This document shows positions 48,958 through 59,906 of a stretch of 64,000 nucleotides of DNA, piece after piece. The stretch's first letter is position 1. Every line of letters begins with the position of its first letter. Source of the DNA: Flavobacteriales bacterium (GTDB taxonomy: Bacteria; Bacteroidota; Bacteroidia; DT-38); contig JABSPQ010000127.1 in assembly GCA_013214205.1 (NCBI GenBank), positions 1 to 64,000 on the forward strand. The letters are read 5' to 3'. A program made the translations under genes and the position numbers. Under the pieces are notes generated by a model. It saw nothing but the letters and a program-made list of their open reading frames with translations, was not told the DNA's origin and did no database searches.

Positions 48958-49746
48958 TTAAAACTCTCTATTCTTTTTCTTTAATACTTCCTCTATGTAC
49001 TCAAATGTTGATAATATATCTGGTTGCCCATTATTTATTGCCAAGCTATGTTCAAAGTGTGCAGAAGCCTGATCATCTTTCGTTCTGATGGTCCAACCAT
49101 CATTTTTTTGAATGATCTCTTTTTTTCCCATGTTAATCATAGGTTCTACTGCTATCACTAAGCCCTTTTGAAGTTTCAATCCTTTCCCCTGTTTACCGTA
49201 GTTAGGAACCTCAGGTCCTTCATGAAGGTTTTTACCCAATCCATGTCCGACTAACTCTCTTACTACCGTATAACCTCTTTCCTCAACGTAAGTTTGAACC
49301 GCATGTCCAATATCACCAACTCGTCCTCCAACCTTTGCCTTTTCAAGACCTTTATAAAGTGACTCTTTGGTAGTTCTTAATAGTTGTACCAAATCATCGC
49401 TTATGTCTCCAACTGCAAAAGTAAAGGCAGAATCTCCATAGAAGCTATTTTTCAATACACCGCAGTCTATTGAAACTATGTCTCCATCTTCCAGCACTCT
49501 GTCACCAGGGATTCCATGTACTACTTCCGAATTAACAGAAATACATAATGTAGCGGGAAACCCACTATATCCCTTAAAACCAGGAATTGCATCATTATCT
49601 AAAATGAACTCTTCAGCAATTTTATTTAATGCCTCAGTCTTAATTCCAGGCTCGATGCATTTTGCCACCTCAGCCAATGTTTTACCAACAAGTAAAGAAC
49701 TTTCTCTTACTAACTCTATCTCATCATCCGTTTTATAATAAACCAT
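48958..49746 (-). CDS. map: Methionine aminopeptidase, type I
   Basis: 262 residues. It removes N-terminal Met from new proteins. Metal ligands are in VSIDCGVLKNSFYGDSAFTF (two Asp), ELVGHGLGKNLHEGP (His), VIAVEPMINMG (Glu) and SAHFEHSLAI (Glu region). HEGPEVPNYG is the substrate-loop signature. It sits between secY and infA. Confidence 0.97.
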   Translation of the reverse strand: MVYYKTDDEIELVRESSLLVGKTLAEVAKCIEPGIKTEALNKIAEEFILDNDAIPGFKGYSGFPATLCISVNSEVVHGIPGDRVLEDGDIVSIDCGVLKNSFYGDSAFTFAVGDISDDLVQLLRTTKESLYKGLEKAKVGGRVGDIGHAVQTYVEERGYTVVRELVGHGLGKNLHEGPEVPNYGKQGKGLKLQKGLVIAVEPMINMGKKEIIQKNDGWTIRTKDDQASAHFEHSLAINNGQPDILSTFEYIEEVLKKKNREF

Positions 49747-49767
49747 AATCTTTGTCTATTATAATAG

Positions 49768-51093
49768 TTACGCCGGATTTAGCGAATGTCGACCTTTAAT
49801 CTTACCAGTCTTCATTAACCCATCGTAATGGCGCATCAACAGATGACTTTCAATTTGTTGTAATGTATCTAATACTACCCCTACCATAATTAATAAGGAA
49901 GTACCTCCAAAAAAGTTTGCGAACGATCTATCCACACTTAATATTGATGCAAATGCAGGTAATATCGCTACGAAAGCTAAAAATATTGAACCTGGCAATG
50001 TAATTCTTGACAATATCGTATCTAAAAATTCTGCTGTTTTCTTTCCTGGTTTAACTCCAGGAATAAAACCTCCATTCTTTTTCATGTCATCGGCCATTTG
50101 ATTTGGATTAACACTAATTGCCGTGTAGAAATAAGTGAATAGAATAATCATTACTGCAAACAATGCGTTGTACCAAAACCCATCTATATTCGCCAATGCT
50201 CCAGTTATTCCAGACATAGAATCACCACCTGCAAAGCCTAAAAACTGAACTGGTAACAATACAACCATTTGCGCGAAGATAATAGGCATAACACCTGCTG
50301 CGTTTACTTTAAGAGGAATGTATTGTCTAACTCCTCCATATTGTTTATTCCCAACTATCTTTTTTGCGTATTGAACAGGTATACGCCTCGTCCCTTGTAC
50401 CAGTAGTATTGTTACAACCACTATCAGAAGAAGTATTACTAGTTCAATTAAAAAGGTAACCAATCCACCAGCACCATCTAATTTACTAGCAAATTCTTTA
50501 ATAAATGCTGAAGGTAGATTTGCAATGATCCCAATCATAATTAATAAGGAAATTCCATTACCAATTCCTTTATCGGTAATTCGTTCACCCAACCACATTA
50601 CGAACAATGTACCTGTTACTAGAATAACTGTAGATGGTAGTATAAAACCTAAAAACGAATTATCCAATATTGCAATCTCCGGCACTTGAGTTGACAAGTA
50701 AGTAGGCGCTTGAATCAATGTTAAAGCTACAGTTAAGAACCTAGTCCATTGATTAATTTTCCGTCTACCGCTCTCGCCATCTCTTTGCAGTTTCTGAATT
50801 TGCGGTACAGCAAACCCTAAAACCTGCATCATAATAGACGCCGAGATATAAGGCATTATTCCCAAAGCTAAAATAGAAGCTCTAGAAAAAGCACCCCCTG
50901 CAAACATATTAATGATTCCAGCTAAGCCTTCAGCGTCACTTGTATTCGCTTCAAGCAAATCAGCATCAACACCAGGCAATATAATAAATGAGCCTATCCT
51001 ATATACCAAAATTAGTCCAAGCGTATTCAGGATTCTTGTTCTAAGATCCTCAATCGTCCAGATATTCTTAAGTGTATTTAGGAAATTTCTCAT
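49768..51093 (-). CDS. secY: Preprotein translocase subunit SecY
   Basis: 441 residues, ten predicted membrane helices. It starts MRNFLNTLKNIWTIEDLRTR. The plug region AGGAFSRASILALGIMPYISAS and QRDGESGRRKINQWTRFLTV are conserved, as is the cytoplasmic loop RRIPVQYAKKIVG. It forms the protein-conducting channel for exported proteins, including the T9SS cargos in this window. It follows rplO by 5 bp. Confidence 0.98.
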   Translation of the reverse strand: MRNFLNTLKNIWTIEDLRTRILNTLGLILVYRIGSFIILPGVDADLLEANTSDAEGLAGIINMFAGGAFSRASILALGIMPYISASIMMQVLGFAVPQIQKLQRDGESGRRKINQWTRFLTVALTLIQAPTYLSTQVPEIAILDNSFLGFILPSTVILVTGTLFVMWLGERITDKGIGNGISLLIMIGIIANLPSAFIKEFASKLDGAGGLVTFLIELVILLLIVVVTILLVQGTRRIPVQYAKKIVGNKQYGGVRQYIPLKVNAAGVMPIIFAQMVVLLPVQFLGFAGGDSMSGITGALANIDGFWYNALFAVMIILFTYFYTAISVNPNQMADDMKKNGGFIPGVKPGKKTAEFLDTILSRITLPGSIFLAFVAILPAFASILSVDRSFANFFGGTSLLIMVGVVLDTLQQIESHLLMRHYDGLMKTGKIKGRHSLNPA

Positions 51094-51098
51094 CAGTT

Positions 51099-51554
51099 CT
51101 ATTTGGTTATAATAGTTGCTGTTCCTCCGGCTGCTTCAATTAATTTTTTAGCAGTTTCCGAAAATGCATGTGCGGTGATCTCTAATTTAGCTTTAAGTTC
51201 TCCTTTTCCGAGAATTTTAACTAAATCTTTCTTTTGTACTACACCATTTGCGATTAGTACTTCAAGATCAATTTTTTCTAGTTTTTTACTATCAGCTAAA
51301 GCTTGAAGTAAGTTTACATTAACACCTTTGAATTCTTTTCTATTGATGTTTCTGAAACCAAACTTAGGCACTCTACGCTGTAAAGGCATTTGACCACCTT
51401 CAAAACCTTTCTTAGTTCTCCAGCCAGATCTAGCTTGTTGTCCTTTATGACCTTTACCGGTTGTATGTCCACCATACCCTGATCCTTGTCCTCTACCTAG
51501 TCTCTTTCTGTCCTTGGTAGACCCTTCATTAGGTTTTAAATTGCTTAAATCCAT
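51099..51554 (-). CDS. rplO: 50S ribosomal protein L15
   Basis: 151 residues. The N-terminal Gly/Arg-rich extension (KRLGRGQGSGYGGHTTGKGH, KGQQARSGWRTKKGFEGGQM) penetrates the 23S core. The globular C-terminal part ends AHAFSETAKKLIEAAGGTAT. It lies between rpmD and secY, in the usual spc order. Confidence 0.98.
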   Translation of the reverse strand: MDLSNLKPNEGSTKDRKRLGRGQGSGYGGHTTGKGHKGQQARSGWRTKKGFEGGQMPLQRRVPKFGFRNINRKEFKGVNVNLLQALADSKKLEKIDLEVLIANGVVQKKDLVKILGKGELKAKLEITAHAFSETAKKLIEAAGGTATIITK

Positions 51555-51556
51555 GA

Positions 51557-51739
51557 TTACTTAACTTCTTCTACTGTTAATAAGTGCCTAATTGCATGAA
51601 CCATTCCAAGTATTTGAGGAGTGTCTTCATGTATTACTTCTTGCTGCATTTTTTTAATGCCTAAAGCGATCAGTGTCCTTTTTTGACGTTCTGTTCTGTT
51701 GATCTGCGATCTAACTTGCTTAACTTTTATCTTAGCCAT
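51557..51739 (-). CDS. rpmD: 50S ribosomal protein L30
   Basis: 60 residues: KIKVKQVRSQINRTERQKRT, LIALGIKKMQQEVIHEDTPQ. It has the small ferredoxin-like fold bacterial L30 length. It is 2 bp before rplO and 4 bp after rpsE. Confidence 0.97.
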   Translation of the reverse strand: MAKIKVKQVRSQINRTERQKRTLIALGIKKMQQEVIHEDTPQILGMVHAIRHLLTVEEVK

Positions 51740-51743
51740 CTTC

Positions 51744-52262
51744 TTATCCGTTGAATACTTTGTTCATTTCAATACCTCTGTGTTGAGCAACTGTAACAGC
51801 ATCTCTCATTTGCATCAAAGCTTCGATAGTCGCTTTTACAACGTTATGAGGATTCGAAGATCCCTTTGATTTAGCCAACACGTTCTTAATTCCTACACTT
51901 TCAAATACAGCTCTCATTGCACCACCGGCAATTACACCTGTACCATGAGCAGCTGGTTTAATTAAAACAAATGCACCTGAATATTTTCCTTCTTGAGAAT
52001 GAGGAACAGTTCCATTTATTACTGGAATTTTCACCAAGTTTTTCTTTGCATCATCTATTCCTTTAGAAATAGCTGTTGCAACTTCATTTGCTTTTCCTAG
52101 GCCATGACCTACAACTCCATTACCATCTCCAACAACAACGATTGCTGAAAATCCAAAATTTCTACCACCTTTGGTTACCTTGGTAACACGGTTGATCGCT
52201 ACGAGTTTATCTTTCAACTCGATTTCACTCGATCTTACCTTTTTTACATCTGTACTTGCCAT
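51744..52262 (-). CDS. rpsE: 30S ribosomal protein S5
   Basis: 172 residues. The double-stranded RNA-binding-like domain ([20 protein letters not shown]) and the ribosomal fold GRGKGKAxEVATA-like block [20 protein letters not shown] are present, as is [20 protein letters not shown]. It is located at the mRNA entry channel and affects decoding accuracy. Confidence 0.98.
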   Translation of the reverse strand: MASTDVKKVRSSEIELKDKLVAINRVTKVTKGGRNFGFSAIVVVGDGNGVVGHGLGKANEVATAISKGIDDAKKNLVKIPVINGTVPHSQEGKYSGAFVLIKPAAHGTGVIAGGAMRAVFESVGIKNVLAKSKGSSNPHNVVKATIEALMQMRDAVTVAQHRGIEMNKVFNG

Positions 52263-52268
52263 GATATA

Positions 52269-52622
52269 CTAAAATTTTAATCCACCTTCTCTAGCGCCTT
52301 CTGCTAAAGATTTAATTCTACCGTGATATAAATATCCACCTCTGTCAAAACGAACTGCAGATATTCCTGCTTTAATCGCTTTTTCCGCTATACTTTTTCC
52401 TACTGCAACTGCTTTTTCAGAAGCTGTGCCTTTTTCTGCACCTTTTGTAGTTTTAGTAGAAGCACTTGCTAGAGTAACACCGTTCACATCATCAATTAAT
52501 TGAGAATAGATATTCTTGTTACTTCTAAACACGGCTAATCTTGGACACTCTGCTGATCCTTTGATCACCTTTCGGATCCTTCTTTTAACCCTTATTCTTC
52601 TTTCGTTCTTAGTTAACGCCAT
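52269..52622 (-). CDS. rplR: 50S ribosomal protein L18
   Basis: 117 residues. A basic N-terminus ([20 protein letters not shown]) precedes the 5S rRNA-binding domain ([40 protein letters not shown]). It bridges 5S rRNA to the central protuberance. Confidence 0.98.
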   Translation of the reverse strand: MALTKNERRIRVKRRIRKVIKGSAECPRLAVFRSNKNIYSQLIDDVNGVTLASASTKTTKGAEKGTASEKAVAVGKSIAEKAIKAGISAVRFDRGGYLYHGRIKSLAEGAREGGLKF

Positions 52623-52642
52623 AATTGATAAACTTATCAGTA

Positions 52643-53197
52643 TTATTTAGCTACAGTTTTACCTGCTTTTCTTCTTAATTCCTCTCCAACAAACTTGATA
52701 CCTTTACCCTTATATGGCTCTGGTTTTCTCAATGATCTAATTTTCGCTGCCACTTGGCCGATCAATTGTTTGTCTGCAGATTCTAATATTACACGTGGTG
52801 GCTTACCTTTTTGTGTATCGGTAGTCAATTTAATCTCCTCTGGCATTTCCAAGATAATGTTATGAGAATAACCCAATAACATTTCAAGTTTCTGACCAAT
52901 GTTTGAAGCTTTATAACCTACACCCACTAATTCCTGCTCTGTTTTAAAACCTTCGCTTACACCAATAACCATGTTATTGATTAATGATCTGTAAAGACCA
53001 TGTTTTGCTCTGTGGTCTTTCTCATCAGTTTTTCTTGCAACAGAAATAACACCTTCTTCAACTTTAACACTTATACAAGTATCAACTGTTTCAGTTAGTT
53101 CTCCTTTAGGTCCTTTTACAGATACTACGCCCTCAGCTGAAACTTTCACTTCAACTCCCGAAGGAACATTTATAATTGCATTTCCAATTCTAGACAT
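52643..53197 (-). CDS. rplF: 50S ribosomal protein L6
   Basis: 184 residues with two L6 repeats: [20 protein letters not shown] and the C-terminal [20 protein letters not shown] signature. It sits near the factor-binding centre of the 50S subunit. Confidence 0.98.
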   Translation of the reverse strand: MSRIGNAIINVPSGVEVKVSAEGVVSVKGPKGELTETVDTCISVKVEEGVISVARKTDEKDHRAKHGLYRSLINNMVIGVSEGFKTEQELVGVGYKASNIGQKLEMLLGYSHNIILEMPEEIKLTTDTQKGKPPRVILESADKQLIGQVAAKIRSLRKPEPYKGKGIKFVGEELRRKAGKTVAK

Positions 53198-53209
53198 CTC
53201 TCTAATTTT

Positions 53210-53605
53210 TTAAGATACGTGACAAAGTACTTCGCCACCTACGTTTAAGTTACGTGCTTCTTTATCCGACATAACTCCTTTCGAAGTTGAAACAATCGCT
53301 ATACCCAAACCATTTAATACTCTTGGCATTTCGCTGCACGCTGTATAAGTTCTTAAACCTGGACGGCTAATTCTCTTAAGCGTTTTAATCGCAGGAGCGT
53401 TTGAAGTAGGATGATATTTTAAAGCGATTTTGATGTTATCTTGGGGTTTAAGTTCTTCAAACTTATAGTTCATGATATATCCTTTCTCGAATAATATCTT
53501 AGTCATTTCTTTTTTCAAGTTAGAAGCAGGAATATCTACTACACGGTGCTTTGCACTCACTGCATTCCTAATTCTAGTCAAAAAATCTGCTATCGGATCT
53601 GTCAT
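53210..53605 (-). CDS. rpsH: 30S ribosomal protein S8
   Basis: 131 residues: [20 protein letters not shown] at the start and the C-terminal signature [29 protein letters not shown]. It binds helix 21 of 16S rRNA. In E. coli S8 represses the spc operon; whether that holds here is unknown. Confidence 0.98.
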   Translation of the reverse strand: MTDPIADFLTRIRNAVSAKHRVVDIPASNLKKEMTKILFEKGYIMNYKFEELKPQDNIKIALKYHPTSNAPAIKTLKRISRPGLRTYTACSEMPRVLNGLGIAIVSTSKGVMSDKEARNLNVGGEVLCHVS

Positions 53606-53625
53606 TGTCTTTCTTCTTTATTTTA

Positions 53626-53895
53626 TTACCAGCTGGCTTTAGTTACTCCGGGGATTAATCCATAGTTTGCCATTTCTCTAAAAGTTACCCTTGATATTCC
53701 AAATTGTCTCATGTAACCTTTTGGTCTCCCAGTAAGTTTACATCTATTGTGTAATCTAGTTGGAGATGAGTTTTTAGGTAACTTTTGTAAACCCTCATAA
53801 TCTCCAGCAGCTTTCAACGCAGCACGTTTTGCAGCATATCGAGCAACTAATTTTTGTCTTTTAACCTCTCGGGCTTTCATCGATTCTTTAGCCAT
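53626..53895 (-). CDS. rpsN: 30S ribosomal protein S14, long zinc-free form
   Basis: 89 residues. The C-terminal block [20 protein letters not shown] contains a single Cys and not the CxxC pairs of the short zinc form. The sequence ends [14 protein letters not shown]. It sits in the 30S head near the A site. Confidence 0.98.
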   Translation of the reverse strand: MAKESMKAREVKRQKLVARYAAKRAALKAAGDYEGLQKLPKNSSPTRLHNRCKLTGRPKGYMRQFGISRVTFREMANYGLIPGVTKASW

Positions 53896-53902
53896 GTCTT
53901 AA

Positions 53903-54451
53903 TTATTTTTTTTTAAATGGGAAACCAAATTCCTTCAATAAGGCCATGCCTTCTTCGTCGGTTTTTGCAGTTGTAACAAATGTTAAATCCATTCCTGAAA
54001 TCTTATCTACTTTATCAATGTTTATCTCAGGAAAAATTAATTGTTCCTTAATACCCATTGTGAAATTTCCTCTTCCGTCAAATTTACCAGAAATTCCTCT
54101 AAAGTCACGAATTCTTGGAATAGAAGCTGCAATCAAACGATCTAAAAATTCATACATGATCTCTCCCCTCAAGGTAACTTTAGAACCAATTGGCATTCCT
54201 TTTCTCAACTTAAAGTTAGAGATATCTTTCTTAGAATAGGTAGCAACTGCTTTCTGACCAGCTATCATTGTCATTTCTTGAACTGCAGAGTCAATCAACT
54301 TTTTATCGCTTACACCAGCACCAACTCCTTGATTAAGGCATATCTTTTGCAACTTTGGTGTTTGCATAATTGAACTGTACGCAAACTTCTCTTTAAGAGC
54401 AAGCTTAATCTCGTCGTTGTATTTAGTTTTAAGTCTAGGTGTGTATTTCAT
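53903..54451 (-). CDS. rplE: 50S ribosomal protein L5
   Basis: 182 residues. [20 protein letters not shown] and [15 protein letters not shown] at the N-terminus, [20 protein letters not shown] and FGIxEQ-type [12 protein letters not shown] in the middle. It binds 5S rRNA and contacts P-site tRNA. Confidence 0.98.
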   Translation of the reverse strand: MKYTPRLKTKYNDEIKLALKEKFAYSSIMQTPKLQKICLNQGVGAGVSDKKLIDSAVQEMTMIAGQKAVATYSKKDISNFKLRKGMPIGSKVTLRGEIMYEFLDRLIAASIPRIRDFRGISGKFDGRGNFTMGIKEQLIFPEINIDKVDKISGMDLTFVTTAKTDEEGMALLKEFGFPFKKK

Positions 54452-54453
54452 CT

Positions 54454-54771
54454 TTATACTAATTCATTCGATTTTTTAGAAAATCTTTGCAATTTTCCAT
54501 CTTCTAACCTTTTACCTGTGCGTGTTGCCTCTCCTGTTTTAGGATCTACGAATTTCAAGTTAGAAACATGTAAGCTAGCTTCTTTCTTAATTATCCCTCC
54601 CTGAGGATTTGCAGCATTCGGCTTTGTGTGTTTTGAAACTAAATTAACACCTTCAACAACAGCTCTGTCGTTTTTTGTATCAATAAGCAACACTCTACCT
54701 TGTTCGCCTTTAGACTCACCTGAAATTACTTTCACGGTATCGCCTTTTTTTATGTGTAGTTTTTTCTTCAT
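54454..54771 (-). CDS. rplX: 50S ribosomal protein L24
   Basis: 105 residues. A KOW motif lies at the start ([20 protein letters not shown]), followed by [20 protein letters not shown]. It initiates 50S assembly and lies near the tunnel exit. It is 2 bp from rplE. Confidence 0.97.
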   Translation of the reverse strand: MKKKLHIKKGDTVKVISGESKGEQGRVLLIDTKNDRAVVEGVNLVSKHTKPNAANPQGGIIKKEASLHVSNLKFVDPKTGEATRTGKRLEDGKLQRFSKKSNELV

Positions 54772-54776
54772 AACAA

Positions 54777-55145
54777 TTATATCACCTCTGGTGCTAGAGA
54801 AACTATTTTCATGAATTTCTTCTCTCTTAATTCTCTTGCAACAGGTCCAAAAATTCTTGTTCCTCTCATTTCGCCTGAATCATCTAATAACACTACTGCA
54901 TTATCATCAAATCTGATGTGAGAACCGTCTTTTCTTCTAATTTCTTTTTTTGCTCTTACTACAACAGCTTTTGACACTGTACCTTTTTTTACATTTCCAT
55001 TAGGAACTGCATGCTTAACGGTAACAACAATTTTATCACCTAAAGAAGCGTATCTTCTTTTTGAACCGCCCAATACTCTAATGCAAAGAACTTCTTTCGC
55101 TCCGCAGTTATCTGCTACTCCTAACCTTGACTCTTGTTGTACCAT
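54777..55145 (-). CDS. rplN: 50S ribosomal protein L14
   Basis: 122 residues. The start is [20 protein letters not shown]. The L14 signature [20 protein letters not shown] is followed by [11 protein letters not shown], and [18 protein letters not shown] closes it. It contributes to an intersubunit bridge. Confidence 0.98.
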   Translation of the reverse strand: MVQQESRLGVADNCGAKEVLCIRVLGGSKRRYASLGDKIVVTVKHAVPNGNVKKGTVSKAVVVRAKKEIRRKDGSHIRFDDNAVVLLDDSGEMRGTRIFGPVARELREKKFMKIVSLAPEVI

Positions 55146-55170
55146 TTTTAAATCTTTTTGTTGTGATGCA

Positions 55171-55434
55171 TTATTTCACTTTTTCAATTACTTCAACCAA
55201 TCTCCAGCATTTGTTCTTGCTTAATGGTTTGGTCTCCATTATTTTCACCGTGTCGCCAATGTTGCATTCATTTTTTTCATCGTGAGCAATAAATTTCTTA
55301 GAACGCTTAACATACTTACCGTACTTAGGGTGCTTTACTTTTCTTTCTACCTCAACTGCAATAGACTTATCCATCTTATTGCTGGTAACCAAGCCTACTC
55401 TTTCTTTTCTAAGATTTCTGTTTTCAGTTTCCAT
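55171..55434 (-). CDS. rpsQ: 30S ribosomal protein S17
   Basis: 87 residues of OB fold: [60 protein letters not shown]. It binds 16S rRNA early in assembly. It is 25 bp upstream of rplN. Confidence 0.98.
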   Translation of the reverse strand: METENRNLRKERVGLVTSNKMDKSIAVEVERKVKHPKYGKYVKRSKKFIAHDEKNECNIGDTVKIMETKPLSKNKCWRLVEVIEKVK

Positions 55435-55439
55435 AGCGC

Positions 55440-55652
55440 CTATGCTTTGTTATTTTTTTTCTCCTCCATCGCTCTCTTAGTCAATTCCGTTTGAAGTCTA
55501 GCGATAGTTCTTCTATTGTCTTTTATAGTCATTGGATTTTCTAAAGGTGAAACCGCGTGGTTCAACTTCATTTTCACCAAAGTCTCTTGAATGCTTTCAA
55601 GACGTTCTTTGACTTCCTCTGTTCCTAATTCTCGTATTTCTGACGATTTCAT
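55440..55652 (-). CDS. rpmC: 50S ribosomal protein L29
   Basis: 70 residues, two-helix hairpin: [40 protein letters not shown]-type core, then [20 protein letters not shown]. Located at the tunnel exit, next to L23. Confidence 0.97.
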   Translation of the reverse strand: MKSSEIRELGTEEVKERLESIQETLVKMKLNHAVSPLENPMTIKDNRRTIARLQTELTKRAMEEKKNNKA

Positions 55653-55668
55653 CTTTTCTTTATCTTAA

Positions 55669-56088
55669 CTATTCTGTATAATCTCTTCTTACCACGAATT
55701 TCATAATCATTGGTAACTTCTGAGCTGAGAGTCTTAAGGCTTCTTTGGCAGTTTCCAAGTCAACACCTTCTATCTCGAATAATATTCTTCCTGGCTCAAT
55801 TCTAGCAACCCAGTGATCTAGTCCACCTTTACCTTTACCCATTCTAACTTCCGCTGGTTTTTTGGTAATTGGCTTGTCTGGAAATACTCTGATCCAAACT
55901 TGACCTTCTCTTTTCATGAATCTTGTAACAGCAATCCTTGCTGCTTCTAACTGACGCGCCGTAACGAATCCACCTTTCAGTGCCTTAATACCGAATGATC
56001 CAAATGCAATTTCAGCTCCTCTGTTTGCATTTCCTTTCATTCTGCCCTTTTGGACATTACGATATTTTATTTTTTTCGGTTGTAACAT
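55669..56088 (-). CDS. rplP: 50S ribosomal protein L16
   Basis: 139 residues. [20 protein letters not shown] at the start, [20 protein letters not shown] and [20 protein letters not shown] in the middle. It helps position A-site tRNA. Confidence 0.98.
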   Translation of the reverse strand: MLQPKKIKYRNVQKGRMKGNANRGAEIAFGSFGIKALKGGFVTARQLEAARIAVTRFMKREGQVWIRVFPDKPITKKPAEVRMGKGKGGLDHWVARIEPGRILFEIEGVDLETAKEALRLSAQKLPMIMKFVVRRDYTE

Positions 56089-56102
56089 ATCTCAATAAGT
56101 TC

Positions 56103-56807
56103 TTATCCTCTTTGACCTTGACCTTTTCCTCTAAACTTCGATTTTGGTTTTGATGCACCAATATTAGGAGACAAATCTCTTTTACCAAAAACTTCACCCT
56201 TACAAATCCACACTTTAACACCAAGTCTACCATAAGTAGTGTGTGCCTCAGCCAAAGCGTAATCTATATCTGCTCTAAATGTATGCAATGGGATACGACC
56301 TTGTTTGAACTTTTCAGTTCTAGCCATCTCTGCACCATTTAATCTTCCTGCAACAGAAATCTTAATTCCTTCTGCTCCCATTCTCATTGTAGATGCTAAA
56401 GACATTTTAGCCGCTCTTCTGTAAGAAATTCTTCCTTCGATTTGACGAGCAATACTATTAGCAACTAATTTTGCATCTAGTTCTGGTCTCTTAATCTCGA
56501 ATATGTTGATTTGAATTTCCTTACTCGTTACTTTCTTAAGCTCTTCTTTCAGTTTATCAACTTCCTGTCCTCCTTTACCAATGATGATACCTGGACGTGC
56601 AGTATTAATAGTTACTGTAATAAGTTTAAGTGTACGTTCAATAACAATTTTAGAAACACCTGCTTTCGCCATTCTAACTGTTAAGTACTCTCTGATTTTT
56701 GCGTCCTCTACTAACTTTTCGCTGTAGTCTCTTCCGCCGTACCAGTTAGAATCCCATCCTTTGATGTATCCTAATCTTAAACCAATTGGATTTGCTTTTT
56801 GCCCCAT
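56103..56807 (-). CDS. rpsC: 30S ribosomal protein S3
   Basis: 234 residues. [20 protein letters not shown] at the start, a KH domain with [18 protein letters not shown], and the C-terminal domain [40 protein letters not shown]. It lines the mRNA entry pore. Confidence 0.98.
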   Translation of the reverse strand: MGQKANPIGLRLGYIKGWDSNWYGGRDYSEKLVEDAKIREYLTVRMAKAGVSKIVIERTLKLITVTINTARPGIIIGKGGQEVDKLKEELKKVTSKEIQINIFEIKRPELDAKLVANSIARQIEGRISYRRAAKMSLASTMRMGAEGIKISVAGRLNGAEMARTEKFKQGRIPLHTFRADIDYALAEAHTTYGRLGVKVWICKGEVFGKRDLSPNIGASKPKSKFRGKGQGQRG

Positions 56808-56809
56808 TA

Positions 56810-57226
56810 TTATGCTTTTTCTAATTCTTTTTTGATTGAATCTCCTACCACAAGCGTTATGTGGTTCGATCTTTTTCTAATTCTATGAGCTCTTCCTTGT
56901 GGAGCTGGTCTGAACCTTTTTAACTGACGTGCGCTATCAACGAATATTTCAGTCACAATTAAATCGTGATCTTCAATTCGTTCACTTTCGTTTTTTACTT
57001 GCCAGTTTGCCAATGCAGATAACAAAAGTTTCTCTAATCTTCCAGATGCTTCTTTTGGACTGAATTTTAACAATTGAAGTGCTTTATCCACTTGAATACC
57101 TCTAACTTGGTCAGCAACCAATCTCATCTTTCTAGGTGAGGTAGGGCAGTTTCTCAAGCGAGCAAATGCTCTTTGCTTGTTATCTTCTTTCCGTTTATCG
57201 GCTGTATTTTTCTTACGAGATCCCAT
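56810..57226 (-). CDS. rplV: 50S ribosomal protein L22
   Basis: 138 residues. The L22 fold begins after ~25 charged residues: [20 protein letters not shown], with the tunnel beta-hairpin and signature [20 protein letters not shown]. It lines the peptide exit tunnel. It is 2 bp from rpsC. Confidence 0.97.
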   Translation of the reverse strand: MGSRKKNTADKRKEDNKQRAFARLRNCPTSPRKMRLVADQVRGIQVDKALQLLKFSPKEASGRLEKLLLSALANWQVKNESERIEDHDLIVTEIFVDSARQLKRFRPAPQGRAHRIRKRSNHITLVVGDSIKKELEKA

Positions 57227-57242
57227 TATTCAATAATTCTAC

Positions 57243-57512
57243 TTATTTCTTTTTACCAGCTGCGTGGCCTCTATATGTCCTAGTCGGAGAAAATTCTCCC
57301 AATTTGTGACCTACCATATTTTCTGTTACAAAAACAGGAATGAATTTATTGCCATTGTGAACAGCTATTGTCAATCCAACAAACTCTGGAGATATCATTG
57401 ATGCTCTTGACCAAGTTTTTATCACACTCTTCTTTGATGAACTTTGTGTCTCCGCTACTCTTTGAGCTAGCTTATAGTGAATAAATGGAGGCTTTTTTAA
57501 TGATCGACTCAT
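57243..57512 (-). CDS. rpsS: 30S ribosomal protein S19
   Basis: 89 residues. [60 protein letters not shown]. Part of the 30S head, in contact with S13. Confidence 0.98.
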   Translation of the reverse strand: MSRSLKKPPFIHYKLAQRVAETQSSSKKSVIKTWSRASMISPEFVGLTIAVHNGNKFIPVFVTENMVGHKLGEFSPTRTYRGHAAGKKK

Positions 57513-57519
57513 GTTCTAC

Positions 57520-58344
57520 TTATTTTTTCCTTTTTTCAATAATATACTTGCTCGAAGCTTTCTTCTTCGATCTAGTCTTAAATCCTTTCGCTGGTATACC
57601 ATTTCTAGATCTTGGGTGTCCACCTGAAGATTTACCTTCACCACCACCCATCGGGTGATCTACTGGATTCATAGCTACACCTCTTACTCTAGGCCTTCTA
57701 CCCAACCATCTTGATTTACCCGCTTTACCTTTTCTTTCTAACATGTGCTCAGAGTTAGACACTGAACCGATAGTTGCTAAGCAAGTTGTTAAAATCATTC
57801 TTGTTTCACCAGAAGGCATTTTGATAACGGCATATTTACCATCTCTTGCATTAAGCTGTGCATGTGCACCTGCTCCTCTAGCAATAACTCCACCTCTACC
57901 CGGCTTCATCTCAATATTGTGAATCACAGAACCCAATGGAATATCAGCTAAAAACATTGCGTGTCCTACTTCAGGTATAGCATCTTTACCAGAAAGAATT
58001 TCTTGACCAACTTTTAATCCATTAGGACAAACGATGTATCTTTTTTCTCCATCAACATAATGAATCAAAGCGATTCTTGAAGTTCGGTTTGGATCGTACT
58101 CTACTGTAGCTACTTTTCCAGGGATACCGTGCTTGTCTCTCTTGAAATCAATTATTCTATATTTCTTTTTATGACCACCACCTATATTACGTGTAGTCAT
58201 TTTACCTGTGTTATTTCTACCACCAGATCTTGCTTGAACAGCTAATAAGCTCTTCTCTGGAGTTGATGTAGTAACATCATCAAAATTGCCAACAACTTTG
58301 TGTCGTTGTCCCGGGGTAGTAGGTAATATTTTCTTAACAGCCAT
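57520..58344 (-). CDS. rplB: 50S ribosomal protein L2
   Basis: 274 residues. [20 protein letters not shown] at the N-terminus, the signature [20 protein letters not shown] with the His needed for peptidyl-transferase centre function, and [20 protein letters not shown] at the end. Confidence 0.98.
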   Translation of the reverse strand: MAVKKILPTTPGQRHKVVGNFDDVTTSTPEKSLLAVQARSGGRNNTGKMTTRNIGGGHKKKYRIIDFKRDKHGIPGKVATVEYDPNRTSRIALIHYVDGEKRYIVCPNGLKVGQEILSGKDAIPEVGHAMFLADIPLGSVIHNIEMKPGRGGVIARGAGAHAQLNARDGKYAVIKMPSGETRMILTTCLATIGSVSNSEHMLERKGKAGKSRWLGRRPRVRGVAMNPVDHPMGGGEGKSSGGHPRSRNGIPAKGFKTRSKKKASSKYIIEKRKK

Positions 58345-58356
58345 CGCTCTCTATAA

Positions 58357-58647
58357 TTAAATGCTATTGTAAATATCAAGTGTATCTCCTTTGGCTAATG
58401 AAATGATCGCTTTTTTAAACGATGATCTTCTTCCAACAACCAAACCAGATTTGGTATTTCTTCTCTTCATCTTGCCCAAGTAATTCATCGTGTTTACATC
58501 TTCAACAGCAACACCATACATTTTTTCGACTGCGTCTTTAATCTGTATCTTGTTGGCGTCAGCGTCAACGATAAATCCATACCTATTTAGATTCTCGCTT
58601 TGCAACGACATCTTTTCAGTAACTAATGGTTTAATTAAAATACTCAT
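58357..58647 (-). CDS. rplW: 50S ribosomal protein L23
   Basis: 96 residues. MSILIKPLVTEKMSLQSENL, then YGFIVDADANKIQIKDAVEK and MYGVAVEDVNTMNYLGKMKR. It is the docking site for trigger factor and SRP at the tunnel exit. Confidence 0.98.
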   Translation of the reverse strand: MSILIKPLVTEKMSLQSENLNRYGFIVDADANKIQIKDAVEKMYGVAVEDVNTMNYLGKMKRRNTKSGLVVGRRSSFKKAIISLAKGDTLDIYNSI

Positions 58648-58652
58648 AATTC

Positions 58653-59279
58653 TTAGTTCAATATCTTTTCTACCGTTCTAACTGCTTCTTCAGACATCAT
58701 CACCGTATTTGCGTTTACGATATCGTAAGTAGTTAACTCGTCAATTAAAATCACTTTACATTTAGGAACATTCCTAGAAGCCAAGTACACATTGTTGTCT
58801 GCTTCGTTAAGTATTAATAAAGTTTTCTTTTGATCCAACTTTAAGTTCTTAAGCAACTCAACATAATTTTTTGTTTTAGGTGCATCAAATGTGAAGCTCT
58901 CAAGGATAGTGATTTCGTTATCTTTCGCTTTATAAGAGAAAGCTGATTTTCTAGCTAACTTTTTATACTTCTTATTCAATTTGAAACCATAATCTCTTGG
59001 CTGAGGACCAAATGCTCTACCACCTTTTCTGAAGATAGGAGATTGGATGCTACCAGCTCTAGCAGTACCAGAACCTTTTTGTTTTTTAATCTTTCTTCTA
59101 CTACCTGTTACTTCAGATCGTCCTTTAGCTTTAGATGTACCTTGTCTTTGATTGTTTCTGTACAATCTAACATCCATATAGATGGAATGATCGTTAGGCT
59201 CAATGCTAAAAACATTGTCGTCTAATTTAACTTTTTTAGACGTTTTCTTACCGCTAATATTATATACTTCTAGTTCCAT
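58653..59279 (-). CDS. rplD: 50S ribosomal protein L4
   Basis: 208 residues. It starts MELEVYNISGKKTSKKVKLD. The tunnel-loop region is KKQKGSGTARAGSIQSPIFR with GGRAFGPQPRDYGFKLNKKY. In E. coli L4 regulates the S10 operon; there is no direct sign of that control here. Confidence 0.97.
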   Translation of the reverse strand: MELEVYNISGKKTSKKVKLDDNVFSIEPNDHSIYMDVRLYRNNQRQGTSKAKGRSEVTGSRRKIKKQKGSGTARAGSIQSPIFRKGGRAFGPQPRDYGFKLNKKYKKLARKSAFSYKAKDNEITILESFTFDAPKTKNYVELLKNLKLDQKKTLLILNEADNNVYLASRNVPKCKVILIDELTTYDIVNANTVMMSEEAVRTVEKILN

Positions 59280-59283
59280 TGAT

Positions 59284-59901
59284 CTATTTTTCTATTGTAA
59301 CTATTGAACCGTTTGATCCAGGTATTGATCCTTTTAGAACTAAAAGGTTTTTTTCCGGAAGAACTTTAATTACTCTTAAATTCTGAACTGTTACTCTTTC
59401 GTTACCAGTTTGACCTGCCATTCTCATTCCCTTGAATACTCTACCAGGATAAGATGCACCACCGATTGAACCAGGAGCTCTACCTCTATTGTGCTGTCCG
59501 TGAGTTTGACCACCAACACCAGCAAATCCGTGTCTTTTTACAACACCTTGAAATCCTTTTCCGATAGATGTACCAGCAACATCAACCCAGTCACCTTCTT
59601 CAAAGATGTCTAATTTGATTTCTGTTCCCAACTCTAAGTCAGCTTCAAATCCACCGAACTCAATCAATTTTGATTTAGCTCCTGTCTTAGCTTTCTTGAA
59701 ATGCCCTTTTAAAGCATTGGTTACATTCTTATCTGTTTTGTCGCCATAACCAAGTTGTATAGCAGCATAACCGTCTTTTTCAACAGTTTTTACCTGAGTC
59801 ACAACACAAGGTCCTGCCTCAACGATTGTACAAGCTACGTTTTTACCATCTTCTAGGTAAACACTTGTCATTCCAATTTTCTTTCCAATTAATCCAGACA
59901 T
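59284..59901 (-). CDS. rplC: 50S ribosomal protein L3
   Basis: 205 residues. [20 protein letters not shown] at the start and the signature [20 protein letters not shown], with [20 protein letters not shown] reaching towards the peptidyl-transferase centre. Confidence 0.98.
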   Translation of the reverse strand: MSGLIGKKIGMTSVYLEDGKNVACTIVEAGPCVVTQVKTVEKDGYAAIQLGYGDKTDKNVTNALKGHFKKAKTGAKSKLIEFGGFEADLELGTEIKLDIFEEGDWVDVAGTSIGKGFQGVVKRHGFAGVGGQTHGQHNRGRAPGSIGGASYPGRVFKGMRMAGQTGNERVTVQNLRVIKVLPEKNLLVLKGSIPGSNGSIVTIEK

Positions 59902-59906
59902 CTTAG

